A DNA stretch of 64,000 nt from Semisulcospira habei (GCA_036245525.1 BTPG01000005.1:122466578-122530577); one strand, 5' to 3'; positions 11,399 to 21,742 are shown, counted from the stretch's first letter. Notes: a model not told the origin generated them from the letters alone. Made by a program: numbers and translations.

Positions 11399-11465
11399 TG
11401 TGCTGGTCTGTGATTTTGGACCTTACGGCCGTAGGCCGTAAGGTCCAAAATCACAGACCAGCACA
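11399..11465. mobile_element. Family I near-perfect hairpin
   Basis: Arms of about 32 bases starting TGTGCTGGTCTGTGATTTTG pair exactly across the 3-base spacer GTA. This is the best copy of the family. Others are at 7024, 26348 and 36115. Confidence 0.85.
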
Positions 11466-11469
11466 CACG

Positions 11470-12070
11470 GTTGTCTGCGCTTTTGCTGTTACACGCCTTT
11501 TCACACACCCTCTGTCCGCGTTTTGTTAACGCTGTGTATGGTTTATTTCGGTCGTCATTCAAGGTCCTTTTAATAGAGCAGGTGGCGATACTATAAGTAG
11601 TTCTAACTCTCGCACACTGCAGAAAAAGGGGTAGAAATATTCGCTGGTGTTTGAAATGAAGTGACATTTATATTTTTCAGTCTGTTAAAGGGAGGTCAAA
11701 ACACCACCGCAAAGCCGATTGAACAGTGTCATCCCGTTTCACTTCCAGAGCCAAGTTGGCTCACGCTTTTACTTTTGACTGCTGTTAACCGTATTCGAGA
11801 TCGGAGAAACCGGCTGATCAGAACTGTTCTAGGGTTTTTTTCGTTAGTTTTGCGCCTCACTAGGGCTCCAAGCTATTCAAGAACAACCCATGAGCTGACA
11901 TGACTGAATCGTCGCTGTGATGAAACCACCCCACTCTCCAAACCAAACCCCACCCCTTCCCCACCAAAATACAAAACCAAAAGCAAGAAAGCAAAATAAA
12001 ACAATGTGCGGACCTAGTTAATATTTCATGTAGTTTCTCTTTTGGCAAGCTTCGGATATAAAGATATCTA
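11470..12070. other. No recognised feature
   Basis: Unique sequence with a C-rich patch near 11930-11960. No supported gene. Confidence 0.4.
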
Positions 12071-12073
12071 TTA

Positions 12074-12177
12074 TATACTGAAGTGCAAAAGAAATGTGAC
12101 ATTCTTGAAATCATCGGAAAAAATCAAGTGTTCCCGATAATTCCAAAAACGTCGCATTTCTTTTGCTCGTCAGTATA
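12074..12177. mobile_element. Family J mariner-like MITE
   Basis: TATACTGAAGTGCAAAAGAA at the left is mirrored by CTTTTGCTCGTCAGTATA at the right, with inner AAATCATCGG facing CCGATAATT. TA boundaries and a CTGACGAGCAAAAG-type end suggest a Tc1/mariner non-autonomous element. Confidence 0.7.
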
Positions 12178-12297
12178 TAACACATGGGGTGGGGGTTGGG
12201 GAGGGGGTTGGGGGGCAATCTCAAGATCTAGTCACTCTTTCAGACAGCTAAACTCACTGAAACAAGCGAAAGCCACCTCTTTGATGTCTCCGTTTCT

Positions 12298-12511
12298 TTA
12301 ACTCATTCAGCCCCGACACACCACAGCAAGACATGGATCGAGCATGATAGTTCAAGGATGGTGCCAGAATAGCTTAGCGCCCATAGGCGCCAAGCTATTC
12401 TGCCACCACCCTTGAACTATCATACTCGATCTGTCTTTAGAATTGTAATACAGTCCTTCAGAGGGCAAGTTCAAAATTTGGGGATTTCGGTCCTGGGGTA
12501 GAATGTGTTAA
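12298..12511. mobile_element. Full-length family C MITE
   Basis: TTAACTCATTCAGCCCCGAC begins at 12298 and GGGGTAGAATGTGTTAA ends at 12511, enclosing a near-perfect core palindrome. 214 bp, the same length as 33503-33716. Confidence 0.87.
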
Positions 12512-12649
12512 AATGTTGCCGATAGGCAGATGTCAAACTAATAAATAGGCCTTTCTATTTTTCTGAGTCGACTTGAGATAGCTTTTGGATTGGCTGCGCA
12601 TTCTGGGGGTGGTAACGTTGTCCACTACACTTTATCATATTAGTTATTA

Positions 12650-12835
12650 CAGTCGACTTCGCTTATAACAAGGTTAGATATAACAAAAGTCGGATATAAC
12701 AATACTTTATCAGAAGTCCAGACAACACTATTTTTATACAAATTACTTTGCTTACAACAAACTTCCGATATCACAACGAGAACGTTTGGGTCCCCAGGCA
12801 ATTTGCTATATCCAAAGTTTATTGTGGTTAGGTAT
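12650..12835. mobile_element. Family K Tigger-like MITE
   Basis: CAGTCGACTTCGCTTATAAC follows a TA, and internal words AGTCGGATATAACAA and GTTTGGGTCCCCAGG recur at 15505, 32093, 36301 and 45236. The TA boundary and CAG start are typical of Tigger/pogo-type elements. That assignment is inference. Confidence 0.6.
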
Positions 12836-12841
12836 TTAGGC

Positions 12842-12975
12842 TTAACCCTTTGCGTGACATGATTGAAAACAGGTATATGTACTTAATCATTTATCCTTGA
12901 GAAATAAAGGTTCATTTCATTTCATTTCGTGTTGGCAGCGGTTTTAGTAGCGACTACCGACACGCAAGGGATTAA
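12842..12975. mobile_element. Family A MITE carrying a retroposon tail
   Basis: TTAACCCTTTGCGTG at the left and CGACACGCAAGGGATTAA at the right are family A ends. The left arm is interrupted by about 70 bp ending GAAATAAAGG and TTCATTTCATTT, which resembles a short retroposon 3' end. A CGTG flanks both sides. Confidence 0.65.
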
Positions 12976-13311
12976 CACATGAAATTTTCAAAGTTGCGAT
13001 TTGTCCGTCAAGACTGAAAATTTCCATTTTGTTGTCCAATCAGTATTTAAATGAGGTCCTGCTTTGACAACAATAAATATTAATAATGGCAATAGGCATT
13101 TAGAATATAGCAACGTATCTTGGAAATGCTTTTAGAATTTAACAATTAGTGGTAATGCAGACAATGATATTCAACAGAAACACATTGTACTAAATGAGAA
13201 AAAATAAGCCACAATGAGCACACTTATCCACCAGTAATGTATTAGTGTTGTAGGAATGAGTGGCGAGTCTACATGCACAAATAGATTAATCAAGGAAGCC
13301 ATTTAAAAACG
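12976..13311. other. No recognised feature
   Basis: AT-rich unique sequence. Confidence 0.4.
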
Positions 13312-13424
13312 TAACTCTTAGGCTGTCGGTAGCGCTTTTTGGTCCAGGTGATTCTTTCAGGAGTCCCCTGCACAAAACGTGCTACCGACACCCAAAAAAA
13401 ACAACAACAAAAAAAAACGGTTAA
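13312..13424. mobile_element. Family A MITE with A-rich expansion
   Basis: GGCTGTCGGTAGCGCTTTTT faces GTGCTACCGACACCC. An AAC-rich run sits between the right arm and the terminal TTAA at 13421-13424. Confidence 0.7.
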
Positions 13425-13584
13425 AGAGTAAAGCTGCAGCGAACATTTTTTTCCCCCCACAAACAGACTTTCCAAACAGCGGACTACATAAGCGAGCATT
13501 TTTTCAATACATTCATTTTCTCATGGACAATTACCTACAAAACACTGAGAAAAGTGATACAGATTTTGACGTTCGAATCATGGC

Positions 13585-14165
13585 GTTAAATTACCCCCCC
13601 CCCTCCCCCCCCCCCCTCCACTTGATCACGTAGCTACACGCACAATGTCGTTAAATTACCCACCTTGATCGTGTAGCTGCACGCACAATGGCGTTACATA
13701 AGTTACCCCCTTTGATCATGTAGCTGCACGCACAATGGCGTTAAATTACCCACCTTGACCATGTAGCTGCACGCACAATGGCGTTAATTACCCCCCCCCC
13801 TCTCCTTGATTATGTAGCTGCACGCACAATGGGGTTAAATTACCCCCCTTGATCACGTAGCTGCACGCACAATGGCGTTAAATTACCCCCTTGATCATCT
13901 AGATGCACGCACAATGGCGTTAAAATACCCCACTTGATCATGGAGCTGCACGCATAAAGGCGTTAAATTACCCCCCCCCCACCCCCCCCCCGATCATGTA
14001 GCTGCACGCACAATGGCGATAAATTACCCCCCCCCCATCCCCCCTTTTGATCATGTAGCTGCACGCACAATGGCGTTAAATTACCCCCCTTGATCATGTA
14101 GCTGCACGCACAATGGCGTAAATTACCCCCCTTGATCATGTAGCTGCACGCACAATGGCGTGAAA
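13585..14165. repeat. Minisatellite with variable poly-C
   Basis: About 13 units of 41 to 58 bp share GTAGCTGCACGCACAATGG followed by CGTTAAATTA and a C run of 4 to 14 bases, then TTGATCATG. Unit length varies mainly through the C run. The minus-strand frame 13963-14214 is this array translated. Confidence 0.92.
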
Positions 14166-14420
14166 ATAACAAAGCTCCAGGGGATCCCAGATTTTTTTGT
14201 TGCTGTATCAGCATTCCTTCTTTTAATTTTTGTAAACGAAGTTCTTTACATGTACATACAGAAAAAGTGTAGTCGGGTTCTTAGAGAAAAAGTGTTGTTT
14301 ATATCCGATTTTGATTATATCCGCTAAGTTTACTGGTATTGATTTCATGACAAAACGTATTTTTATGCGTTCATGTGTTTTTCTTTGATGGCTGAATTGC
14401 CTTTGATTTGTAAAATGGCC

Positions 14421-14635
14421 CTAATCCCCAACACCGCTAGTGGACGCAGATTGTGTGTTTGAAATCATGATATATTCAACGTCAAAGATTTCCAGCAATC
14501 AAGGGAATATAGAAACAAAGTGGTTTCAGTAAGAAGCATAGATCCTCATGAGCCCCCGCAACTGCGGGGGCTCATGAGGATCTATACTTCTTGCAGTTGA
14601 GCTTTGATCAGTTTTCTTGGCAGCGAACGGGTTAA
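14421..14635. mobile_element. Full-length family B MITE
   Basis: CTAATCCCCAACACCGCTAG at the left and TTGGCAGCGAACGGGTTAA at the right, with core 14529-14595. The left flank carries GTGGACGCAGATTGTGTG and ATTCAACGTCAAAGA, which are family words. 215 bp. Confidence 0.82.
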
Positions 14636-14639
14636 TCCA

Positions 14640-15090
14640 CCAACACTCCAGACATCTTTCATCTGCAATAGGCTTAGGTCCCTCTTAGCACCAGCAAGCG
14701 TACAGAGACCTATGTCTACGGCTGGACCCAATATTTCAATTGTTTCTCAGGTGTAGGAGGTCCGTGGGAGTTTGCTTTACGACGATAGAATACTCACATG
14801 CATTTGAACTGACTTTGATGTGGGAACAGAGGTTAAAACCAAAGTGGCGCTGGGGGTCTTTTGAAAGAAATAATGTACAGCGACGTTTGATCGAGCAAAT
14901 CCTCCAGACATTAGCTTACAGGGATATTGTTCCTTTAAGGCATTATGAGATTTGTTAAAACACAGAAGTTTGCTTGCTTATATTGACCCCGCAAATATAT
15001 GTATCTGCGATGCACTGCTTGGCTTAGCACGAAGTGCGGTGTTTCCTGGTTTTTAAATTCCTACGTGCCTATGTCCATACCAATTAGCTG
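14640..15090. other. No recognised feature
   Basis: Unique sequence. The 72-residue plus-strand frame starting at 14740 has no recognisable motif. Confidence 0.4.
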
Positions 15091-15094
15091 AACG

Positions 15095-15225
15095 CTGACG
15101 AGCAAAACAAATGTGGCATCATTCGAGCCAATGATTCTTAAGTCATACTTTCAGAGCCGTATTGGTGCACGACTTAATTCTAACGAGCAAAAGAAATGCA
15201 ACGTCATTCGATCCACCGGAAACGC
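15095..15225. mobile_element. Diverged family J copies
   Basis: GACGAGCAAAACAAATGTGG and ACGAGCAAAAGAAATGC both lie in the same orientation about 80 bp apart, so this may be two left ends rather than one element. Confidence 0.45.
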
Positions 15226-15288
15226 AGATCGAGTCATCGTAAACACTGATGTGTTTTTTGAGACTGGCATCAGCAAATACAGGCTACT

Positions 15289-15501
15289 TTAACCCATCCA
15301 GCCCTGACGCACTACACCATGAGATGGGTCGACCATGATAATTCAAGGGTAGTGCCAGATTAGCTTGGCGCCGACAGGCGCCAAGCTAATCTGGCACCGC
15401 CCTTGAATTATCATGGTCGAACCCTATCCTGCAACTGGTGCATAGTCATTAGATGACACCTCCCAATTTGGGAAATACGGCCGTCGGGCTCAATGGGTTA
15501 A
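15289..15501. mobile_element. Full-length family C MITE
   Basis: TTAACCCATCCAGCCCTGAC starts at 15289 and GTCGGGCTCAATGGGTTAA ends at 15501. The core arms GGGTAGTGCCAGATTAGC pair around GGCGCCGACAGGCGCC. 213 bp. Confidence 0.88.
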
Positions 15502-15504
15502 TTG

Positions 15505-16040
15505 TTACAAGATCGGACATAACAAAAGTCGGATATAACAACACTCTTTCTATGAAAATGACTTCGCCATAACAAACGTGGGATATAACAACACTCTTTC
15601 TATGAAAATGACTTCGCCATAACAAACGTGGGATATAACAACACTCTTTCTATGAAAATGACTTCGCCATAACAAACGTGGGATATAACAACACTCTTTC
15701 TATGAAAATGACTTCGCCATAACAAACGTGGGATATAACAACACTCTTTCTATGAAAATGACTTCGCCATAACAAACGTGGGATATAACAACACTCTTTC
15801 TATGAAAATGACTTCGCCATAACAAACGTGGGATATAACAACACTCTTTCTATGAAAATGACTTCGCCATTACAAACGTGGGATATAACAACACTCTTTC
15901 TATGAAAATGACTTCGCCATAACAAACGTGGGATATAACAACACTCTTTCTATGAAAATGACTTCGCCATAACAAACGTGGGATATAACAACACTCTTTC
16001 TATGAAAATGACTTCGCCATAACAAACGTGGGATACAACA
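15505..16040. repeat. 50-bp tandem array derived from family K
   Basis: Ten consecutive 50-bp units run from 15541 to 16040, each with ACACTCTTTCTATGAAAATG, ACTTCGCCAT and AACAAACGTGGGATATAACA. I see only a substitution at 15871 and one in the final unit. The sequence before the array (CATAACAAAAGTCGGATATA) is the interior of family K, so the unit looks derived from that element. Confidence 0.93.
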
Positions 16041-16054
16041 AGAAAATTTCCGTC

Positions 16055-16196
16055 TGTTGCTGGGGCTGTGGAAGATCTGTGCCTCTTGCTAGCATCGCCT
16101 TGTATACGTGCCCCTTTGACGGCTGGAGATCTTTGGCGTTGATTTTACGAAGATTTCAGCACAGCAATATGCGTTCATTGGCAGTGAAGGGGTTAA
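16055..16196. mobile_element. Family B half element
   Basis: It starts at the palindrome centre (GGGGCTGTGGAAGATCTGTG) and runs outward to CATTGGCAGTGAAGGGGTTAA ending at 16196. The flank is the longer non-palindromic side (ATTTTACGAAGATTTCAGCA). It directly follows the 50-bp array, and the other arm is missing. Confidence 0.7.
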
Positions 16197-16199
16197 GTT

Positions 16200-16685
16200 A
16201 TCGAAACTTCATCAGTTAAATTCAATCATTTTGTGCAGCAATATTGTAAGGCATACTAAGGACATTTATACAGGAAATAGTGTTAGAGGAATTCCCTTTA
16301 AACTTTGTTTCTTTGACCTTATTAAGTATTAACTAATAGTATAGCTCATTGAAAGCCAAAATACGGCGAAAATGACCCGTTCTGCTCACCTGGTAAAGGC
16401 GACAGTTTTGTAAGGGTACTTACATCAATTATTTTCCCCTGCACAAGACGCCAAATAACTACTCACACAGATCTATGCGTCCAGCTGGCTAGGGACAACC
16501 CTGTTTACATCTGTTGCTTATAGGTCTGACGAGGCTAGCGTCGTTTCAATCTACCGCCGATCAGCGAGTGTCTTTTGTCCTGCGAAACTACGCTAGGAAT
16601 GGCGAACCCAATACACCCCTCGATTTCTGGAGCCAAGGTGCACACCATTTTGAATCCGACTTCAAATCATGACAAGCAAGGCAGT
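16200..16685. other. No recognised feature
   Basis: Unique sequence. A 22-bp word containing ATCTGTTGCTTATAGGTCTG near 16507 recurs near 17920. Confidence 0.4.
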
Positions 16686-16690
16686 TTAGG

Positions 16691-16790
16691 GTGGATGGAC
16701 TGTGATATTTCAAGGGTGGAGCCTGACTGGCTTTGGCGCCTTCAGGCGCCAAAGCCAGTCAGGCTCAACCCTTGAACTATCACAATCCAT
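16691..16790. mobile_element. Family C palindrome core
   Basis: Arms GGATGGACTGTGATATTTCA through CCTGACTGGCTTTGGCGCC pair across TTCA. The copy-specific CTGACTGGC and GCCAGTCAG are matched between arms. Confidence 0.8.
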
Positions 16791-17176
16791 CCATCTCAAG
16801 CGCGTTGGCTCTGAGCTTGAAAGCGTTTTCTGCCTTTTAATACACCGCACGCATGCCTGCCTATAAAATAATTTATGATCCGACCAGAGAAGAATAGGCC
16901 GAGTGTAATATATTCATAACTTTATAAACGCACCGTTATCCCGCGGAATGGTGTTGAGAAACGTAATCTTATCAGTCAGGGAAAGTATGCGTGTTCTGGA
17001 AGGTACATTTTTACATGCATTTTTTAAACGAGGGCGAAGATTGGCAATAAAGGGTTGGGTGGAGAGGGGGGGGGGGGCGGCAAGGGAAGGGTGGATTTCG
17101 GGCGGGGCCTCCTTTTCGGGTGTATGTCTATAGCATATACCAGGTGGGTTAATACAGTCAAACTTATATAACGATT

Positions 17177-17550
17177 TTAACCCGTTGTGTCCCAGGTACG
17201 AAATACCTCCATTTGGGAGTTGTCTTCTGAGGACTGCATTACTATTCAGAAGGTATCGACCATGATAGTTCAAGGGTGGTGCCAGAATAGCTTGGCGCCT
17301 ATAGGCACTAACCTACCAGATATGGATCGACCATGATAGTTCAAGGGTGGTGCCAGAATGGCTTGGCGCCTATAGCATTCAAACTTATAGAAACGCTTTA
17401 ACCCATTGTGTCTTCCAGGTACGAAATACCCACATTTTGGAGTTGCCCTGTGAAGACAGCATCACAATTCAGGGGCAGATCGACCAAAATAGTTCAACTA
17501 TCATGGTCGAGCCATATCTTGCTGTGGTGTGTCGGGGCTGAATGAGTTAA
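17177..17550. mobile_element. Rearranged family C cluster
   Basis: TTAA at 17177-17180, 17398-17401 and 17547-17550. Three partial left arms with GACCATGATAGTTCAAGGG or a diverged form appear in the same direction, with a single short right arm ending GGGGCTGAATGAGTTAA. This looks like a duplicated and internally deleted C element. Confidence 0.7.
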
Positions 17551-17724
17551 GCACCGCGACTGCCGTAAGATGACCACCAATTTTTCGTGGGTCGATCTGC
17601 GTGTGACTGGACTTTGCACACGGCGGGTAACGGAGCGAACGATGCATTCTACATAACGTCAAGCGTGATAGTGTCAGCAGGAGACACATATTTCAATGTT
17701 CTCCCCCACCCTCTTCCTCCCTGT

Positions 17725-17757
17725 GCGGAGTCTCATGAAGATCTATGCCTCTCGCAG
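17725..17757. mobile_element. Family B right arm fragment
   Basis: GAGTCTCATGAAGATCTATG followed by CCTCTCGCAG. Confidence 0.5.
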
Positions 17758-17973
17758 ATTTGAGTTTCGGTAAAGATGTTTCCACCGTGTCCAAGACTCC
17801 TAGGAACAAAAGTATTTTTTCCTTCTAAAGAACTGACAAAATGTTAGACCGATTTGCCGCATCATTCAGGTTTTGTTTGTTTGGTTGTTAAGTTTTGGGT
17901 TGTTTGGTGCACACCATTACATCTGTTGCTTATAGGTCTGGTTTGATTGGTTGGTTGTTTACATAGCCCTTTG

Positions 17974-18030
17974 CGTGTCAGTAGCGGTTTAAGTCGCGAC
18001 TAAAACCGCCACCGACAAACAAAGGGTTAA
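17974..18030. mobile_element. Compact family A MITE
   Basis: GCCCTTTGCGTGTCAGTAGC and CCGACAAACAAAGGGTTAA enclose a 57-bp element that lacks the usual GATGATTCC centre. Confidence 0.7.
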
Positions 18031-18049
18031 CTAATTGCTTATTTGACTG

Positions 18050-18245
18050 ATTGGTTGTTTGGTTTGTTCTGTTGTTCGTTGGTTTGTTCGTTCTTTTTTC
18101 CGTTCGCTTTTCTTTTGTTTCGTTTTTTTTTTTAATTTTTTTTTTTTTAGTGTTCTTTTTTATTCGTTCGTTCTTTGGTTGGTTGGTTTGATCGCTTGTT
18201 CATCTTGTTTATTTTGTCTTTTTGCAGAGTGTTTCTTTGTTGTTT
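18050..18245. repeat. T-rich low-complexity tract
   Basis: TTGGT/TTCGT words and poly-T runs. The Phe-rich frame over it is compositional. Confidence 0.75.
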
Positions 18246-18449
18246 AGAACGTCAATTCCAAAACAAACTATAGTCACTAACTCACCCTATGGGGTAACTA
18301 TCGCGGGAATATCCTATGGGCGTTGGTGAATTTTCTTTTTCCTTTAGGAGTCACAGGCCAGACACTCTGTTCCTGTGACTCCCTCCGTCTTGGGAAGACA
18401 TATGTAACACTACCAACGATTCTTAGCAAGAAACACAGCTCCCCAGCTA

Positions 18450-18515
18450 GCAAGAGGCATGGATTCTCATGAGGCCCTGCGATAGCAGGACCTCATGAGA
18501 ATCTATGCCTCTTGC
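18450..18515. mobile_element. Family B palindrome core
   Basis: GCAAGAGGCATGGATTCTCA and complement, centre GGCCCTGCGATAGCAGGACC, so the centre differs from the CCCCCGC type but remains paired. Confidence 0.82.
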
Positions 18516-18733
18516 AAACATTTGGATATAAAATGTCTGTATTCTTGAAAAGTTGTGACGTTTGCTTACAAAGTAATACACACACGCGTATAATGACTGC
18601 TCCTATACGCAAAGTCACACAAGGGTCGCTTGCTTGCACGTGTATTAACGTGTGTTGCCTTTGACGTTTGCACTGAGCGATTGTTCAGAGAAATTTCTGG
18701 AATTTCTGCTAGCCTATTATAATTTTATACGCA

Positions 18734-18796
18734 GGTTCCGCCTCAGCCGAATGGTAAAGCGGTATAGTTTGCGAAACTGGTCTGCTTGGTCGTGTA
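18734..18796 (+). repeat. Possible tRNA-derived SINE head
   Basis: CGCCTCAGCCGAATGGTAAA resembles an internal box A, and GTCTGCTTGGTCGTG follows. No convincing box B or cloverleaf is seen. Confidence 0.25.
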
Positions 18797-18835
18797 ATTG
18801 TGGGCAGTTACGGCGGTAGCGATTATTTCGCTCTT

Positions 18836-18952
18836 CTCCCCCCCCCCCCTAACCCCCCCCTCCAAACACCCCTTACCCTCCCCCCCTCGCCTACCTCCCC
18901 CCCCCAAACAACACCCCCCCCCCCCTTCCCCCCCCCCCCCCCCCCCCCCCCG
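18836..18952. repeat. C-rich low-complexity tract
   Basis: Long C runs interrupted by A and T, including more than 20 consecutive C near 18928-18950. Confidence 0.9.
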
Positions 18953-19105
18953 TTCACGACCAGCTGTTTAAGATGAGTAGAAAACTATAAAACATCAGTT
19001 TGACCCCGATATCTCTCGTGAAGTGCCTCTTTGACTGATTTTCCTTGATTCTCCTTTGATCTAAGATTTTCTTACTTAGCTCGTTATTGTCTGTTGAAAT
19101 CTTCG

Positions 19106-19316
19106 TTAACCCCTTCCCTGCCACTGTACGTACACTGTACGTGTATTTTTCGTTTGTGAAATCTTGGTTATTCAACAACCGAAACCGCCCCCAAAACAAG
19201 CTCTCAGCAAAAAGCATAGATCTTCATGAGCCCCCGCTGTCGCGGAGGCTCAAGAGGATTTATGTCTCTTGCAGTTGGATCGTGTTCACTTGTTCCTCGG
19301 CAGTCGAAGGGGTTAA
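19106..19316. mobile_element. Full-length family B MITE
   Basis: TTAACCCCTTCCCTGCCACT at 19106 and CTCGGCAGTCGAAGGGGTTAA ending 19316. The core begins near GCAAAAAGCATAGATC. 211 bp. Confidence 0.85.
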
Positions 19317-19379
19317 CTAAACGCCGAGAAGCCTCAGCCGTTCCGAGAAACATGGATTCAGGGAGGTGTCTGCATGATG

Positions 19380-19510
19380 CTTGCCCCCACCCCCCTCCTC
19401 CCCCCTTACCCCGCCCCAACCCCCCACCCCTACCCAAACATGTGACCAAAGGAATAATAGGTTTGATTTTCATCTACCCCCCCCCCCCCTCACCCACCCC
19501 TCACCCCCGA
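19380..19510. repeat. C-rich low-complexity tract
   Basis: Two C-rich blocks separated by about 60 bp. Overlapping Pro/Gly frames are artefacts. Confidence 0.85.
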
Positions 19511-19627
19511 AAAATATCTTCCCACTAAACTGAACTGTTTGTCATTTCAAAAGGTCACACAGGACGTGTCTTAATTTATTTCCGCGTGAAAATGAATTTG
19601 TTTGACAACAGGTGGCGAGGGGGCTTA

Positions 19628-19705
19628 TAGTAACCCACTCATCCCTGACGCACTACAGCAGGAGATGGGTCGACCATGATAATTCAAGGGTAGTGCCAGA
19701 TTAGC
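19628..19705. mobile_element. Family C left half
   Basis: TAACCCACTCATCCCTGACG through GGGTAGTGCCAGATTAGC, ending abruptly before the GGCGCC centre. The following 200 bp are unrelated. Confidence 0.72.
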
Positions 19706-19901
19706 GTTGTTTGAAGGATTATTTCCATGATCTCAGTAACTAATCAAAGTTAAATCTTATAGTTACCTAGTTAGTCAGTCTTATAAAATTCTTGAATTGT
19801 TTATTTCTACATCTGTTAGGTGACATGCAAACGAGAGATAGATCGTGTGTCGAAAACAGACTTGCACCAGTGTGATGCGGAAAGTATAACGAATTGTTGC
19901 T

Positions 19902-20076
19902 TTAACACGTTCAGCCCTGACGCACTAAAAAAAAAAAAAAAAACTGTCGGCGCCAAGCTAATCTGGCACTTCCCTTGAATTTATCATGGTCGACCCATCT
20001 CCTGCAAAAGGTGCATTAGTCGTTAGATGACGCCTCCGAAATTTGGGAAATACATGGGTCTGGCTGTATGAGTTAA
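19902..20076. mobile_element. Family C MITE with left arm replaced by poly-A
   Basis: TTAACACGTTCAGCCCTGAC starts the element, then a run of A replaces most of the left arm. The right arm from CGGCGCCAAGCTAATCTGGC runs to GTCTGGCTGTATGAGTTAA at 20076. Confidence 0.75.
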
Positions 20077-20157
20077 CACGTCCACTACCAATAAGAAGCG
20101 AGGGCAATACAACTGCGAGAGACATAGATCCTCGCGGGGGCTTATGAGGATCTAAAC
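20073..20157. mobile_element. Truncated family B sharing its TTAA
   Basis: The TTAA ending the previous C element also starts this one (TTAACACGTCCACTACCA). The core GCGAGAGACATAGATCCTC meets GCGGGGGCTTATGAGGATCT, and the right end is lost. Confidence 0.65.
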
Positions 20158-20277
20158 CAAACCAACTGTCCCTCTGCATTGCAGCGAGATTTTTTGCTAA
20201 AAAAAAGCTCAAAACAGATCAGTTAGGACTACGAAGGGCTGGTACTGCCTATTGAAAATGACGTGCAACTCGACCAT

Positions 20278-20330
20278 GGGGTCAGTTGCATGAGTGTTGC
20301 CTAAATCCTGCGCCGTGATAATTGTATGCC
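20278..20330. mobile_element. Family H fragment
   Basis: GGGGTCAGTTGCATGAGTG and TCCTGCGCC match the left part of 33837-33940. Confidence 0.5.
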
Positions 20331-20339
20331 AACCCCTTT

Positions 20340-20824
20340 CAGTTGTCACGTCTTTGATTTCGTATGACTTTTAAGCGATCTGCTTCAAGACGGCATTTGA
20401 TTGCTCCAAAATGTTCCGATGCAACGGTATCCCATTGTTGTCTTGCCTCAAATTACACTTTAAAATTCTTATCTTTCTTTTACAATCCATGAGAACAGGC
20501 ACATGTGACAAAGTGCCCCTTATGCGAATCGGTGGATCTCTCATACGTAAGTAAGCCAAGAAGAGCAGAGAAGTCTTTCTTTTACGACATTCAGAATTCG
20601 GCATCAGTTAAATCGCGCCGAACATTGTATGAATTTTACCCAGGAAAAGTGACCTCTAATAAAATTGACCACATTTCTTCCTTTTTTCCTTGGGGGGGGG
20701 GGGGGGGGGAGCAAAACTCATCATTACGAATGCCCAAATAATGTATTGCCGCTGCGAATCCTGTTTATATACGGCGGGAAATGAGGGTTGGCTTCATTTG
20801 AATTCATAGTATATTTGGCGGACT
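20340..20824. other. No recognised feature apart from poly-G
   Basis: A run of G at about 20691-20709. The two opposing frames over 20371-20741 lack recognisable motifs. Confidence 0.4.
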
Positions 20825-21017
20825 TTAACTCATTGTGTTTGTCTCAGGTACGAAATCCCCACATTTTGGAGTTGTCTTCTGAGGATTGCATTACAATTCA
20901 GGAGACAGATCGACCATGATAGTTCATTGATTGTGCCAGAAGAGCTTGGCGCCTATAGTTAGCCCTTGAACTATCATGGTCGAGCCATACCTTGCTGCGG
21001 TGTACTGAGTGAGTTAA
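20825..21017. mobile_element. Full-length family C MITE
   Basis: TTAACTCATTGTGTTTGTCT at 20825 and TACTGAGTGAGTTAA ending 21017. It is related to the 17177-17550 copies through CCCACATTTTGGAGTTG. The core arms are eroded. Confidence 0.78.
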
Positions 21018-21034
21018 GTTAACCCCCTTTTGTT

Positions 21035-21085
21035 CTCCCGCCGTGAGATGGCCTTGGTCGCCTGCTCGGCGTTAGACCCTAATTC

Positions 21086-21153
<68 letters not shown>

Positions 21154-21330
21154 ATAACAAACAAACTAACTAGCTAAACAGCTAACTGACTAACTAACTA
21201 ACTAACTTACTAACTAACAAACGAACGAACGAACTAAGTAGCTAACGAACTAACTAAATGGCTAGCTAGCTAACTAACTAGCAAGCTAGCTATCTAACTA
21301 GCTAACTAACTAACTAATTAGCTACACTTT
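21035..21330 (+). repeat. SINE-like 3' end with (TAAC)n
   Basis: CGCCGTGAGATGGCCTTGG followed by CGCCTGCTCGGCGTTAGACC recurs at 30928 and, reversed, at 61025-61085. It is followed by clean TAAC units (21086-21153) and then degenerate ones. A shared end plus a simple tail indicates a SINE or its partner LINE. Confidence 0.7.
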
Positions 21331-21360
21331 GTCCAGCAATAGTTTAAGACATACTAAAAA

Positions 21361-21412
21361 TACACAGGAATCACCTGGACAAAACCCCGCCACCGAGAGC
21401 CAAAGGGTTAAG
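21361..21412. mobile_element. Family A right half
   Basis: AGGAATCACCTGGACAAAAC, then CCACCGAGAGCCAAAGGGTTAA. It begins at the palindrome centre, and no left arm is present. Confidence 0.65.
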
Positions 21413-21527
21413 ATAATCATGCCATGGTAACATACGTTTCTTCTTCTTCTTCTTCATCTTTATTTTTTTAGTAAGCAAATGATACAAGAAACAGCAGTTC
21501 GCTGACGTCAAGCAGAAGGAAGATTGT

Positions 21528-21736
21528 TTAACCCATTCAGTGTCAGTGGACGCAGATATTTCTTGTAGAAATCATTGTAAATATAACGTCAAACGCCTGA
21601 TCAAAGGAACATGGATGTAAATGGGTTTCAGCAAGAGGTATAGATCATGAGCCCCCGCAACTGCGGGGGCTCATGAGGATCTATACCTCTTATATCTGCG
21701 GTGGCGCTCGCTTTTTCTCGTCAGTAAAGAGGTGAA
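21528..21736. mobile_element. Full-length family B MITE
   Basis: TTAACCCATTCAGTGTCAGT at 21528 and CTCGTCAGTAAAGAGGTGAA at 21736, so the right TTAA is mutated. The core is 21631-21689, with part of the left arm deleted. Confidence 0.8.
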
Positions 21737-21742
21737 CGGGTA

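Noticed and set aside
13963..14214. Minus-strand repeat protein
   Set aside because: It is the poly-C minisatellite translated, and unit lengths change so the frame shifts within the array.
15541..16040. CRISPR-like array
   Set aside because: Units are contiguous and nearly identical with no variable spacers, in an animal-type genome. It is a tandem repeat.
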